Assembly: GCA_035873375.1 (NCBI GenBank)
Contig: JAYWMQ010000024.1
Location: 1-36,931, forward strand
DNA: 36,931 nt
Source of the DNA: Nitrospirota bacterium
GTDB taxonomy: Bacteria > Nitrospirota > Thermodesulfovibrionia > Thermodesulfovibrionales > JdFR-85
Reading direction: 5' to 3'
Below, piece by piece: positions 13,374 to 22,466 of the stretch (its first letter is position 1; each line of letters opens with the position of its first letter). The notes under the pieces are model-generated. The model did not search any database and was not told the DNA's origin. It saw nothing but the letters and a program-made list of their open reading frames with translations. The position numbers were made by a program, and so were the translations under genes.

Positions 13374-13637
13374 TTATTTCTTTTTAGGGTTAGCCTTTTT
13401 GGTCTTCCCTACAGCAGGCTTCGTCTTTTTTGTTGCGGTTTTTGCCGGTTTTCCTTTTGTTTTTGATTTTGTTTTTGCCCGTGCCTTCTTTGGTGCCGGG
13501 GTCTCTTCAACATCGAGATCAATACCAAATATCTCCGACAGATCAGAATCAGCCATAACCTTCGGGCTTTTCTTCCTGGCCTTTTTGAGCATTTCACTCG
13601 TCTTGTCTTTAACTGCTCCGGAGACTAAATCATTCAC
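13374..13637 (-). pseudogene. C-terminal part of the SWIM zinc-finger protein, separated by a frameshift
   Basis: This 87-residue frame (LVSGAVKDKTSEMLKKARKKSP, then a Lys/Ala/Pro-rich tail) fits as the end of the SWIM protein encoded just upstream. In its frame the DNA before it reads FTLRGVEVNDLV, the expected continuation of RLDLEPELF in the SWIM gene. The break lies at the TTTT run near 13656-13659, where one extra T would join the two frames. The GTG at 13637 has no ribosome site and is unlikely to be a real start. The tail (AKTKSKTKGKPAKT) is histone H1-like and probably contacts nucleic acid. Confidence 0.7.
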
Positions 13638-13648
13638 CTCTACACCCC

Positions 13649-14236
13649 TTAAGGTGAAAACAGTTCAGGTTCCAAATCCAGTCTGGCCCCGATTCCATAT
13701 AACGTGGCTGCAACATGCTTGCACATATCGGCCCAGTCAGGGCAACTGCAGTCAAAGGAAATTTCTTTAGGTGCAGGGAAGAGGCCTGTTTTTGTATCGG
13801 TAAATATATTTGATAACGATTCAGGAAACTTGCCATTCATAAGCTCCTGCAGGGAATCAAATTCCCCCTGACAGGCCTTCTTGATATTTCCCCAGATTTT
13901 CTTCTTCAGGGTCTTTATCTCAATCCGGATTTCATAGGGGCTGAAATCCGTCCCCTGCACCAGGGATTCGACGAGTCCGGGTTTTATCTGCAGGTCCAGC
14001 ACTGCGCCATTGCGGACATAGCTCCTGCCACGTTCAATCCGGTTGCTATAATCGGCATAGCATTCCAGATTACTGTTCCAGGACTTTCCCCACCACGTTC
14101 CGGCCAGGGCTCTGCCTTCAATGATAACCGGCTTGATGTTCGGATTTTTCTTGCGAAGTGCCTTTAGATTTTTTTCCGCCCTTGCCCGTTTTTCAGCAAC
14201 GGTTACATAAGGGGCAAAAGATCTCCAGTAAGACAT
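13649..14236 (-). CDS. SWIM zinc-finger protein (main part)
   Basis: The product begins MSYWRSFAPYVTVAEKRARAEK, and a SWIM zinc site is seen as C163-x-C165-x6-C172-x-H174 in DCSCPDWADMCKHVAATLYGIG. SWIM domains bind nucleic acid or proteins and often accompany SNF2 helicases in bacteria. I chose ATG 14236 because AGGAGG sits 8 bases before it; an upstream start at 14257 would place the ribosome site inside the gene. The frame stops right after EPELFSP, earlier than full relatives, because of the frameshift described for the following piece. It follows the SNF2 gene with a gap of only 24 bases, so both are surely one transcript. Confidence 0.85.
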   Translation of the reverse strand: MSYWRSFAPYVTVAEKRARAEKNLKALRKKNPNIKPVIIEGRALAGTWWGKSWNSNLECYADYSNRIERGRSYVRNGAVLDLQIKPGLVESLVQGTDFSPYEIRIEIKTLKKKIWGNIKKACQGEFDSLQELMNGKFPESLSNIFTDTKTGLFPAPKEISFDCSCPDWADMCKHVAATLYGIGARLDLEPELFSP

Positions 14237-14260
14237 AATCATTCCTCCTGTTGTCAATAA

Positions 14261-16918
14261 TTAAAGGCTGAGTTTAAATAAATCCAGTATCTTTTCGTTA
14301 TCCATTTCCGTAATCCAGTTTTCGCTTGAACTCCGGAGCACATTTTCGGACATGGCGCTCTTTTCTTCCAGCATCATGTCGATCTTCTCTTCCACAGTCC
14401 CCTTTGTTATAAACTTGTGGACAATCACTTTTTTTGTCTGCTCGATACGAAAAACCCTGTCTGTAGCCTGGTTCTCAACTGCCGGGTTCCACCACCTGTC
14501 AAAGTGGATAACATGATTGGCCTCCGTCAGGTTAAGCCCTACCCCCCCGGCCTTCACTGACAGGATAAAGAAAGGAACATACTCATTGCTTTGAAACCGT
14601 TCGATAATCTTCTTCCTCCGGGAAACAGGGATACCGCCGTGCAGGATTAATCCCTCCCGGTTAAAAATGGTTTTAAGAAAATCATGAAGGGCATTGGTGA
14701 TCTCTTTAAACTGCGTAAAGATCAGTACCTTCTCCCTCTTTTCGAATATGGTCTCGCAGATATCCCTTAACCTCTGGAATTTTCCGCTGTCCTGTTCATT
14801 ATAGTCCTTGTTGTCAAGATACTGCCCGGGGTGGTTGCATATCTGTTTAAACTTCATGAGTGACGACAGTATTATGCCTTTACGCTGTATGCCGTCTGAT
14901 TCCTCCAGTGCCCTGCCGATATCGTCAACCAACCTCTTATATAAAAGGACCTGTTTTCTGCTTAAATCTGCATAGGTCTTCATCTCTATCTTGTCCGGCA
15001 AATCAGAGATAATGGATTTGTCGGTCTTCAGGCGTCTGAGGAGATAGGGGCTGATGACATCTTTCAAACGGCCGTATTTGTCGGGATGGTCGCTCAGCCC
15101 TTTTGTGTATTCTGCAAATTCGCGTATATTGCCCAACAGACCGGGATTAATAAAATCATACAGGGACCAGAGGTCGGACAGCCTGTTCTCTATGGGTGTT
15201 CCGGTAAGAATAATCCGGTTAAAGGATTTCAATTGCTTGACTGCCCTGCTCTGCTTTGTACCGGGATTCTTTATAGCCTGGGCCTCGTCCAGAATGACAT
15301 AATACCAATCGGAAGATTTCAGGGAGTCGTATTTCTGAATAAGGGCATAGGTCGTAATGACAAGGTCGTACTTATTACTGAATGTATCCTCCTTGAGTAT
15401 CTTCCTGCTCTCCGGATTAACACCGGGATGGGCAATAAAGAATTTTAAAGACGGGGCAAAGCGCTTTATCTCATTCTGCCAGTTTGACAACAGGGAGGCT
15501 GGAACGATGAGAAGACTGCAGCCGGCCTTCTTTTTCTTCAATAACGTTAGAAACGCAAGGACCTGAATTGTCTTGCCCAAACCCATGTCATCGGCCAGAC
15601 AGGCCCCGAACCTCAGAGAATGGAGGAAATGCAGCCAGTTCAATCCCTTCTGCTGGTACTCCCGCAGAACGCCCCTAAACTCCCTGCCGGGACGGATGGA
15701 TCTGATCATCCGGGGCTGTCTCAACTTTTCAATTACAGAGGCAAGCCACTCTCCGTTTGAAACCTCTACAAGGCTGTTTTTTGAAGGATCATCGAAGAGG
15801 GCCCTGGCCCCCATTTGCACACTCATGACATCCCTGAACGTCAACCCCATGGACTCTGCCTGCCTGGCCTGCTCAAAGGCCTTGAGTGCCTGCCTGAGTT
15901 TCCGGTGATCCACCTCTACCCATTTACCCTTGATATAGGCCAACCCCTCGGATTCAGCGAGAATCCTGCGCACTTCCTCCTCGCTTATAACCGAATCCCC
16001 GAGAAGCAGTTGTGCGTTAAAATTTAAGACAGAATCCATGCCGAGATGGGATGGAGGTGCCTTTCCAACCGTTATATTGACCCTGAGAGGGGTCCCGGTC
16101 CCTTTCCACCAGTTTGGAATCCGGCATAAAATCCCGCAGTTCTCATAAAAGGCAACCTCCCTGAGGAATTGATACGCCTCTTTTGACGTCCATGACAGGG
16201 GATGAAAAATCTCTCCGGAATCCAGAAGCCCGGCAATGAGACTGCTCTCCCTGGCGGCTAAATGAACAGTGGCCAGAAGGTCCAGGAGTTTGCGGCTGTC
16301 ATGGTCATACTCTTCCAATGCGTATCTGAGCGGGAGGTGCCTGGATTCACCCTTTTTATTAAGGCCCGTTGAGTATGTTGCAAGAAAGGCAAAGGGAAAG
16401 TCCTCACTCCTCCTGTTTTCCACAAGATGGAAATAGACCCGACCGACAAGATGGATATCCGGACTGTAATTCTTGATGAAACCTTCGACTGTCCCCTTAT
16501 GTTTTCTTATTTCCTGCTGAAATCCGGAGTTTAATCCTTTCCATAATGCCTTGAGAAGGACCTCATCAAGGTATTCCCCGCCGGTCATGAACGGGGCTCT
16601 GCTCAGGGTTTTCATTATGTCATTCTTTTCAAGGGGAACTACGACCTTGTCCCGTATGAGTTCAAGGTCAGGGGTGTGGCTTAACTTTTGAGCAAAAAGA
16701 TGAGAAAAGTCTCTCAGAAACCCGAGAGAAGGAGAGAGGTGCACTGTCTGGTCGCAAAACCCCAGAAAGAGTATGCAGGAGGAAGTATCTTCCTGAAACC
16801 GTTTAAAGATTTCCTTCTGTAATATGCGAGTGCTTTTACTGATTTTATCCCGTGGGTCAACCCATTCCAGCTGGATTGTGCCATTTGGCAGGATAACAGC
16901 AACGAGTTCCTGATCCAT
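14261..16918 (-). CDS. SNF2-family DNA-dependent ATPase/helicase
   Basis: The 885-residue product has a long N-terminal region (1 to about 410) of the type found in bacterial SNF2 proteins, then the two RecA-like lobes. Motifs are LREYQQKGLNWLHFL, the Walker A LADDMGLGKTIQ (about 438-448), DEAQ (about 541-544), LTGTPIENRLSDLWSL, and in the second lobe VLIFTQFKE, LHGGIPVSRRKKIIERF and SVKAGGVGLNLTEANHVIHFDRWWNP with QATDRVFRIEQ. It should translocate on duplex DNA using ATP. The partner SWIM gene follows immediately. Whether the pair serves repair, transcription recycling or defence cannot be told from sequence. The start ATG 16918 has no strong ribosome site. Confidence 0.93.
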   Translation of the reverse strand: MDQELVAVILPNGTIQLEWVDPRDKISKSTRILQKEIFKRFQEDTSSCILFLGFCDQTVHLSPSLGFLRDFSHLFAQKLSHTPDLELIRDKVVVPLEKNDIMKTLSRAPFMTGGEYLDEVLLKALWKGLNSGFQQEIRKHKGTVEGFIKNYSPDIHLVGRVYFHLVENRRSEDFPFAFLATYSTGLNKKGESRHLPLRYALEEYDHDSRKLLDLLATVHLAARESSLIAGLLDSGEIFHPLSWTSKEAYQFLREVAFYENCGILCRIPNWWKGTGTPLRVNITVGKAPPSHLGMDSVLNFNAQLLLGDSVISEEEVRRILAESEGLAYIKGKWVEVDHRKLRQALKAFEQARQAESMGLTFRDVMSVQMGARALFDDPSKNSLVEVSNGEWLASVIEKLRQPRMIRSIRPGREFRGVLREYQQKGLNWLHFLHSLRFGACLADDMGLGKTIQVLAFLTLLKKKKAGCSLLIVPASLLSNWQNEIKRFAPSLKFFIAHPGVNPESRKILKEDTFSNKYDLVITTYALIQKYDSLKSSDWYYVILDEAQAIKNPGTKQSRAVKQLKSFNRIILTGTPIENRLSDLWSLYDFINPGLLGNIREFAEYTKGLSDHPDKYGRLKDVISPYLLRRLKTDKSIISDLPDKIEMKTYADLSRKQVLLYKRLVDDIGRALEESDGIQRKGIILSSLMKFKQICNHPGQYLDNKDYNEQDSGKFQRLRDICETIFEKREKVLIFTQFKEITNALHDFLKTIFNREGLILHGGIPVSRRKKIIERFQSNEYVPFFILSVKAGGVGLNLTEANHVIHFDRWWNPAVENQATDRVFRIEQTKKVIVHKFITKGTVEEKIDMMLEEKSAMSENVLRSSSENWITEMDNEKILDLFKLSL

Positions 16919-17067
16919 TAAGTAGCCGTATTGTTAATTTGATTTTATTCTGTAGATAGTAATGCGCCATCATTTATACCTGATGCGCTTGTGATTATGC
17001 TGTTTATCTTACTACAGGTCCTTCTATAATTGTCAAATGATGACTGATCCACCCCGTCACCCCCCCC

Positions 17068-18333
17068 TCAGAAATACAGCCGTATCGATGTAAAGTATAT
17101 ATCTGGATACATACCGAACTCTGATTTGATCTCCCTTTCCACCACCCCTGAAACCTCGTTTATACGCGTCTCCGGTTTGCGGCCGGTGCTGATAAAGGCC
17201 CCCGCGTCAATATAGACGTCCTCGGCAAAGTTGAATTCAAACAGGGCTGAAAGGTATGCCGAGAGGTCCACGGCATTCAGCAGGGCCCGGGCAGTGAGGT
17301 TAAGGAGCGGCGTAATCTCATAGGCAAGGCCCGGGGCAATGTAGTGCCTGCCAGCAAGGTAGACAGCGCCTTCGGTATAGGCAATTCCGGCAAAAGCCTC
17401 CGGATATTCTTCAGGCCTGCCCCTGCCTGCCCCGTTAAAGTGATACTCGATAAAGCCATACAGGCCCTTGCCGAAATTATAATCAAGGCCTGTGGAAAGC
17501 CTGAAATAGTCTTCCTCAGGAGTGTAGTCAGCAGTTGCACCGGCAAAGGTATATGCAGCCTCCAGCCAGTATCCGGCGCCACCTATTGAGCGGGCAATAT
17601 CAAGGCCGAGGAGCAGGTTTTCCTTGAAGATAATCGTTATAAACGTCAGGTCAGTCTTGAGGAGATAGTTTCTTGAGCGTAAAAAGAGGGCACTCTCTGA
17701 GGCCCTGAATTTATCACCAAAAACGATGCCGCCGTCTAATTCCCCCATCTCTCCAACCGGCATTTTCGCCCTTATTGCATCAACCCCGATCCGTTCCTCC
17801 TGGTTAAGCACTTCATAGGCATAAGGGGCAAGCACATCAGTAGGGTTTATAACACGGGCTGAACCAAAGGCAACAGGCTGGCGGCCGAGATAAAGGTCGG
17901 CAGCAGGCAGATTAAGCGTGATAAAGGCGCGGTCAAGGTTTTGGGTGACCATGAATGAACTTTTCAAATCCTCTCTCCGCGGGTAGAGTCTCTCCCCCAG
18001 GTCAAATGCTCGGTATGAATAGGGCTCAGGCCTTGGCAGCGAAGCATACAGAAGATCACCTTCCATCGGCTGGACGGTCGGGGTTATCTCATAGGCAAGC
18101 TCTGCCGAAAGCCGGTCATGGGGCTGATAAAGGAGGTCCAGCCTTAAAACATTAAAAGCCCCTCCATCTAAATCACTATCTGCCTCCCCGGCACTACCGG
18201 TATCAGTCACGGTAAAAAAACCCTTCAGGTAGCCGCTTATCCTTATATCTTTTTCTTCTCCGTATACCGGGCCTGTCAGAATGGAGATGGCAAAAAAGAC
18301 AAGAAAACCAATAGCCCGCTTTTTAAGCTTCAA
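17068..18333 (-). CDS. Predicted outer-membrane beta-barrel protein
   Basis: The 421-residue product has a signal peptide (hydrophobic residues 8-22, probable cleavage after VYG at about 25). A body of alternating amphipathic strands follows, and the protein ends in a terminal phenylalanine (SIRLYF), the usual sign of BAM-inserted barrels. Segments such as DRAFITLNLPAADLYLGRQPVAFGSARVINPTDV resemble alginate-export/porin-type barrels in which LGRQ-x-x-FG is common. It begins right after the LolD-like ATPase gene on the same strand, so it is probably the outer-membrane part of the same export or lipoprotein-handling module. The ligand is unknown. Confidence 0.8.
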   Translation of the reverse strand: MKLKKRAIGFLVFFAISILTGPVYGEEKDIRISGYLKGFFTVTDTGSAGEADSDLDGGAFNVLRLDLLYQPHDRLSAELAYEITPTVQPMEGDLLYASLPRPEPYSYRAFDLGERLYPRREDLKSSFMVTQNLDRAFITLNLPAADLYLGRQPVAFGSARVINPTDVLAPYAYEVLNQEERIGVDAIRAKMPVGEMGELDGGIVFGDKFRASESALFLRSRNYLLKTDLTFITIIFKENLLLGLDIARSIGGAGYWLEAAYTFAGATADYTPEEDYFRLSTGLDYNFGKGLYGFIEYHFNGAGRGRPEEYPEAFAGIAYTEGAVYLAGRHYIAPGLAYEITPLLNLTARALLNAVDLSAYLSALFEFNFAEDVYIDAGAFISTGRKPETRINEVSGVVEREIKSEFGMYPDIYFTSIRLYF

Positions 18334-19044
18334 TTACCCTCCCCGGCTTCCTGGCTGATCGCTCTCGATTTGTCCGTCCTTCAGCATAATGAGTCTTCTC
18401 GACTTCTCCATGATCATGCGGTCATGGGTGGAGAAGATAAAGGTCATACCGCTCTTTTCATTCAAATTACTCATCATGTCAAGCAGGGCAGCGCCGGTTG
18501 CTGAATCAAGGTTGGCAGTCGGCTCGTCAGCAAGGATAATATCAGGCCTGGAAACCATAGCCCTTGCAACAGCCACACGCTGCTGCTGTCCGCCGGAGAG
18601 CTGTATGGGCAGCCGCTTGTCCATGCCCTCAAGACCGACCTCTCTCAAGATGGCCTTTACACGCTGACTCCTCTCCTGCTCAGAAACCCCCTGCAGGAGC
18701 ATAACGTACTCGACATTTTCCTTTACTGTCAGCACCGGGATAAGATTGTAGGACTGAAAAATAAAACCGATATGGTCACGCCTGAAGTCGGAAAGCTCAT
18801 TTCCGCTCATCTCATTAATCGGTCTGCCCGAGAGAATCACACGGCCTGATGAAGGGGTATCGAGTCCGCCGATGATATTCAGAAGGGTTGTCTTGCCGGA
18901 GCCTGACGGACCTGCAATTGCAGTAAACTCCCCCCTCTTTATGCTCAGGCTTAAGGATTTCAGCGCCCTTACCTCAACCTCGCCGCTTCGGTAAGTCCTG
19001 GAGACGTTTTCCACCCTGATTACCTCTTTTTCGTTATCTGTCAT
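18334..19044 (-). CDS. ABC transporter ATP-binding protein, LolD/MacB type
   Basis: The ATPase energises the two permeases encoded upstream of it. Walker A is GPSGSGKTT (about residues 41-49 from this start), the Q-loop is FIFQSYNLIPVLTVKENV, the signature is LSGGQQQRVAVARAM, Walker B is IILADEP, and the switch histidine lies in FSTHD. The pattern is that of the LolD/MacB/FtsE (MacB-type, mechanotransmission) class rather than an importer. I prefer ATG 19044 because the GAGGAG ribosome site lies directly before the other ATG at 19050 and six bases before this one. It ends against the barrel gene with no gap. Confidence 0.93.
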   Translation of the reverse strand: MTDNEKEVIRVENVSRTYRSGEVEVRALKSLSLSIKRGEFTAIAGPSGSGKTTLLNIIGGLDTPSSGRVILSGRPINEMSGNELSDFRRDHIGFIFQSYNLIPVLTVKENVEYVMLLQGVSEQERSQRVKAILREVGLEGMDKRLPIQLSGGQQQRVAVARAMVSRPDIILADEPTANLDSATGAALLDMMSNLNEKSGMTFIFSTHDRMIMEKSRRLIMLKDGQIESDQPGSRGG

Positions 19045-19054
19045 ACACATCTCC

Positions 19055-20290
19055 TCAGAAACTCCTTTTCATTGCCTTTGCCGGTGTGAGCCTGGCAGCA
19101 TAGTATGCCGGGTAAAGAGCGGCAACAAGCGTAAAAAAGAACACATATAGCGGATTCAGTAAATACTGCCGGACATTCATTACAGGATAAATAAGCTCGT
19201 TTATGGTTGTACCGGCAAACTCTATACCCCTGTAATCTATCCCGTAAACAGAGAAGAGCCAGCTGAAGAAAAATCCGGTTGCACTGCCGATAATAATGCT
19301 GATTATTGCAAGACAGCCCCCTTCCAGAAGGATCATAAGTGCCATTCTGAGGGGTCTTGTGCCTATGGCGCGCAGCACCCCAAACTCAAACATCCTCTCA
19401 TAAAGGGACATAAAGAGTGTGTTCATTATGGTAAGTCCGACTATGCCGAAGATTATGGTGGCGGTTATTACCTTTGAAAGGGTGGACATCTCCAGGACGG
19501 CCTCCATCTGGGGCATAATGTCTTTCCAGCCGATGGCCTCGTTGCCGTACCGGGAATATTTATTCCAGAAACCAAGAGAGCGGTTTCCGGCATCCTCGAG
19601 ATTATGAAAACGCAATGCTATCTCATGTACGCCCTGTCCCAGACCGAGTATTTCCTGCGATTTCTTCAACCCTATAAAGGCCACTGCACTGTCCAGCTCC
19701 TGAATGCCGAAGCGAAATATACCGCTCACCCTCAGCATCTCCTGCGATAAATCACCCGTCCCTGCCTGGGCCACTGTAACAACCACACGGTCGCCGACTC
19801 CCACCTCAAGCACCTCGGCAGTCTTTGAGCCGATGAGTATCTGCTGCGTATTACTGCCCCCAAGGTATCTCCCCTCTGTTATGGCCTCATCTATTTTGGA
19901 TATATCACGCTCCTGTGCCGGATCAATGCCATAGAGCATAATGGATGCGACATTCGCCGCTGACGCAAGCATGGCAAACGATTCTGTACGCAGGGAGAAA
20001 GCCTGAATCCTCTCCTCCTTCTTCAGGCCATCTTCAACCCACTGAAGGTTATTAACGGTCTTTTCAACCTCAAGCGTATCTCTGAACCCCCGGGCATGTA
20101 TCTGTCCCTGGCCGGCAAACGTGTCAGTGGAGGTCCTGATCATGCTTTCATTTATGCCCGTCATAAAGGCATCCCCAAAAATCATCACCGCCAGTCCAAT
20201 GCCGATGGCAATACCGGAAAGGATCGTCCTTCTTGTATTACGGAAAATATTCCGCCATGCAAGCTTTAAAAGGATCACGGCTTTCTCCAC
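19055..20290 (-). CDS. ABC transporter permease, LolC/E (MacB-PCD/FtsX) type
   Basis: The 411-residue product has the class topology: an N-terminal transmembrane helix (about residues 20-45, following NIFRNTRRTILSG), a large periplasmic domain of about 230 residues and three C-terminal helices with the FtsX block FEFGVLRAIGTRPLRMALMILLEGG. The N-terminus LAWRNIFRN and the C-terminal PAYYAARLTPAKAM are typical. MacB-type permeases do not move substrate through the membrane but extract or push it from the periplasmic side. It lies 4 bases downstream of a paralogous permease gene, so the two probably form a heterodimer with the ATPase. Confidence 0.9.
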   Translation of the reverse strand: MEKAVILLKLAWRNIFRNTRRTILSGIAIGIGLAVMIFGDAFMTGINESMIRTSTDTFAGQGQIHARGFRDTLEVEKTVNNLQWVEDGLKKEERIQAFSLRTESFAMLASAANVASIMLYGIDPAQERDISKIDEAITEGRYLGGSNTQQILIGSKTAEVLEVGVGDRVVVTVAQAGTGDLSQEMLRVSGIFRFGIQELDSAVAFIGLKKSQEILGLGQGVHEIALRFHNLEDAGNRSLGFWNKYSRYGNEAIGWKDIMPQMEAVLEMSTLSKVITATIIFGIVGLTIMNTLFMSLYERMFEFGVLRAIGTRPLRMALMILLEGGCLAIISIIIGSATGFFFSWLFSVYGIDYRGIEFAGTTINELIYPVMNVRQYLLNPLYVFFFTLVAALYPAYYAARLTPAKAMKRSF

Positions 20291-20294
20291 ATAT

Positions 20295-21512
20295 TCAAAT
20301 TGACCTCATGGCCTTGACCGGCTCTACCCTTGCAGCACGTATTGCCGGGAAAACACTCACCACAAGGGCCGTTAACACTGTCACTACAGCAGGCAGGATG
20401 ATGGACTTGAGTGAAACCATACCCACCATTTTTTCAAATACAATACCCCCGTATTCAATCGGAATTGGATAACTTATGCCGTATATGGAGAGGAGATAAT
20501 TGCCAAGCACACCAAAAACCCCGCCAAGCATGACGCCGAAAACCGAGAGCACTCCTGTTTCAATAATGATAAGCAGAAAGACCTTTACGGGTCTTGTGCC
20601 GAGTGCCCGCAAGAGGCCGAACTCATGGGTGCGTTCCAGGATGGTCATGAGCACGGTATTAAGAACCCCGACGGCAACGATAATCATGATAATCAGAAGC
20701 GATATATACGTGCCCTTTACGTCCGCCTGCATTGCCTGATAAAACTGCTTCTCCACCACCTGCCAGGGCTCAACATCAAGTGAGGGGTCATTAAGCCTTG
20801 TTCTAATCAGAGCGGCAACCTCCCTTGATTTCCTCTGATCGGTAAGGACAACGGCTATTTCGTGTATACGATCATCAAGAACAAGGAATTCCTGGGCAGT
20901 CTTAATATGCATATAACAATTCATCCGCTCAGAGGTATCCCTGGCAGAACCTGCAAAGCCAACAATATTAAAGAGGTCATTTGCGATTGAACCGTCGGCG
21001 CCCTGTGAGATGAGCACAAGTTCATCGCCTATATCTGCATTTAAAATCCTTGCAAGCCCGCTGCCGATGACAACCTCCCTGAGTGGCGTGCCGGAGATGA
21101 ATCTCCCTCTCCTTACCTTCTCCCTGAGCCGCGTTGTCCGGGCTTCCCTTTCGGGGTCTATGCCTATAATCCTGACTCCCGTGGTCTTTGTGCCGATAAA
21201 GGCAAGGGCCGGTGAATAAAGACGCGGAGCCCATGCCTGCACCTCGGGGACAGCCTCAATCTTTGCACCCAGGGCCTCATAGTTACTGATGGTCTTGTAG
21301 AGAGAGCGCCTGTCGAGATATCCCTTCCTGTGGATCTGTATATGCCCTGTATGGTCTCTTGTGAACATATCAATGATGCTGGAGTAAGTGCCGTCTGAAA
21401 CACCGATAGACAGGGAGAAGAGGAAGTAACCGCCCGCCATCATGATGATGGTCAGGAGGGAGCGCCGCTTCTGCCTGAAGACATTCCTGAAGGCTATCTT
21501 TAAAATAATCAT
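20295..21512 (-). CDS. ABC transporter permease, LolC/E (MacB-PCD/FtsX) type, second subunit
   Basis: The 405-residue paralogue of the downstream permease has the same design: first helix after AFRNVFRQKRRSLLTIIMM, a periplasmic domain, and C-terminal helices with the HEFGLLRALGTRPVKVFLLIIIETG block and FPAIRAARVEPVKAMRSI end. The two paralogues share the GLLRA/GVLRA-(L/I)-GTRP motif that contacts the ATPase coupling helix. It is preceded by the LolA-like gene with a gap of 3 bases. Start ATG 21512 gives MIILKIAFRN, in line with family starts. Confidence 0.9.
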   Translation of the reverse strand: MIILKIAFRNVFRQKRRSLLTIIMMAGGYFLFSLSIGVSDGTYSSIIDMFTRDHTGHIQIHRKGYLDRRSLYKTISNYEALGAKIEAVPEVQAWAPRLYSPALAFIGTKTTGVRIIGIDPEREARTTRLREKVRRGRFISGTPLREVVIGSGLARILNADIGDELVLISQGADGSIANDLFNIVGFAGSARDTSERMNCYMHIKTAQEFLVLDDRIHEIAVVLTDQRKSREVAALIRTRLNDPSLDVEPWQVVEKQFYQAMQADVKGTYISLLIIMIIVAVGVLNTVLMTILERTHEFGLLRALGTRPVKVFLLIIIETGVLSVFGVMLGGVFGVLGNYLLSIYGISYPIPIEYGGIVFEKMVGMVSLKSIILPAVVTVLTALVVSVFPAIRAARVEPVKAMRSI

Positions 21513-21515
21513 CCT

Positions 21516-22283
21516 TCACCTCCTCTTCCTCTGGAGGTTACGGAGTGTAAAGGTTTCCCTGTCCGGTTTTATATTGAAGCGTACGTCAATATACCGGATA
21601 ATGGTCTTATGCCCTTCCTTGTTCAACGGCGTCATCTCGAGGACTGCAGGCAGTTTCCGGTCACCGAACAGCCTGATATCCTTATATTCCATGACGCGCA
21701 TCTTTCTGCCCTTTTCGTCAAAATAGACCAGTCTTACCGGAATATAGTCATCCTTGCGCACTGTTACTATTATCCTGCCCCAGACACTTGGTGTATCCCT
21801 CTTCGGTATCAGTTCGATATGGTAATGGTCTTTATCTGCCCCTTCAGGGTTGATCAGCCTCGCACTGTAATCCCTCAATAATGAGCTCTCCTTTACAAGG
21901 TCGTCGTTGGTAAAATCAGACCCCATCCAGGAACCCATCATCATTGAAGGCGGAACCTTCATAACCTTGTTGATCTTTGGAAAATAGTTCCACATTTCGC
22001 TCCCGATGCGGAGGGTTGCAATGCCTGCATCCTTTTTGGGGGAGGTGATATAGAGAAAGGTCTTATCCATCCCCTCAGTCCATATCTTCATCCTGAGCCG
22101 GCGTCTCCAGTCAGGAGTGATGATCGTCATCTCGATCTCACCATAACTCGTATCACTGCGGTAGAGCCTGTCCACCCTGTCGATTATCTCCTGAACTTCA
22201 GGACTCCTCTGCGCGGCTGCAGAGGGGTGGAGACTCACAAACACCCCTGCGGCCGTTATTATTAAAACAATCAGGAGGCGCAT
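21516..22283 (-). CDS. Periplasmic outer-membrane lipoprotein-sorting (LolA-like) protein
   Basis: The product has a signal peptide (MRLLIVLIITAAGVFVSLHPSAAA) and the LolA-like family blocks GEIEMTIITPDWRRRLRMKIW, ATLRIGSEMWNYFPKINKVMKVPPSMM, GSWMGSDFTNDDLVKESSL and a C-terminal VRFNIKPDRETFTLRNL. Relatives are annotated as outer membrane lipoprotein-sorting proteins; the half-barrel carries a lipid or acyl group across the periplasm. I prefer ATG 22283 because GGAAG lies before it and the signal peptide starts there; 22313 is an alternative. As the first gene of the module it should pass cargo between the ABC permeases and the outer-membrane protein. Confidence 0.88.
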   Translation of the reverse strand: MRLLIVLIITAAGVFVSLHPSAAAQRSPEVQEIIDRVDRLYRSDTSYGEIEMTIITPDWRRRLRMKIWTEGMDKTFLYITSPKKDAGIATLRIGSEMWNYFPKINKVMKVPPSMMMGSWMGSDFTNDDLVKESSLLRDYSARLINPEGADKDHYHIELIPKRDTPSVWGRIIVTVRKDDYIPVRLVYFDEKGRKMRVMEYKDIRLFGDRKLPAVLEMTPLNKEGHKTIIRYIDVRFNIKPDRETFTLRNLQRKRR

Positions 22284-22466
22284 AATCCGGCTCTTCCGCA
22301 ATATCAGAAACATGCCTGAATTTTAGCACATACTGTAATGAGAAGCAATTTCACCCTGAAAAATTCGTGTTCTTGACAAAACAGGATAAATGCATGATAA
22401 TTATCTTAAGACCTGAGGAAAAGAGATGGAAACCTGCCGGCAAGGATTTATATGGAGGGCTTCGGT

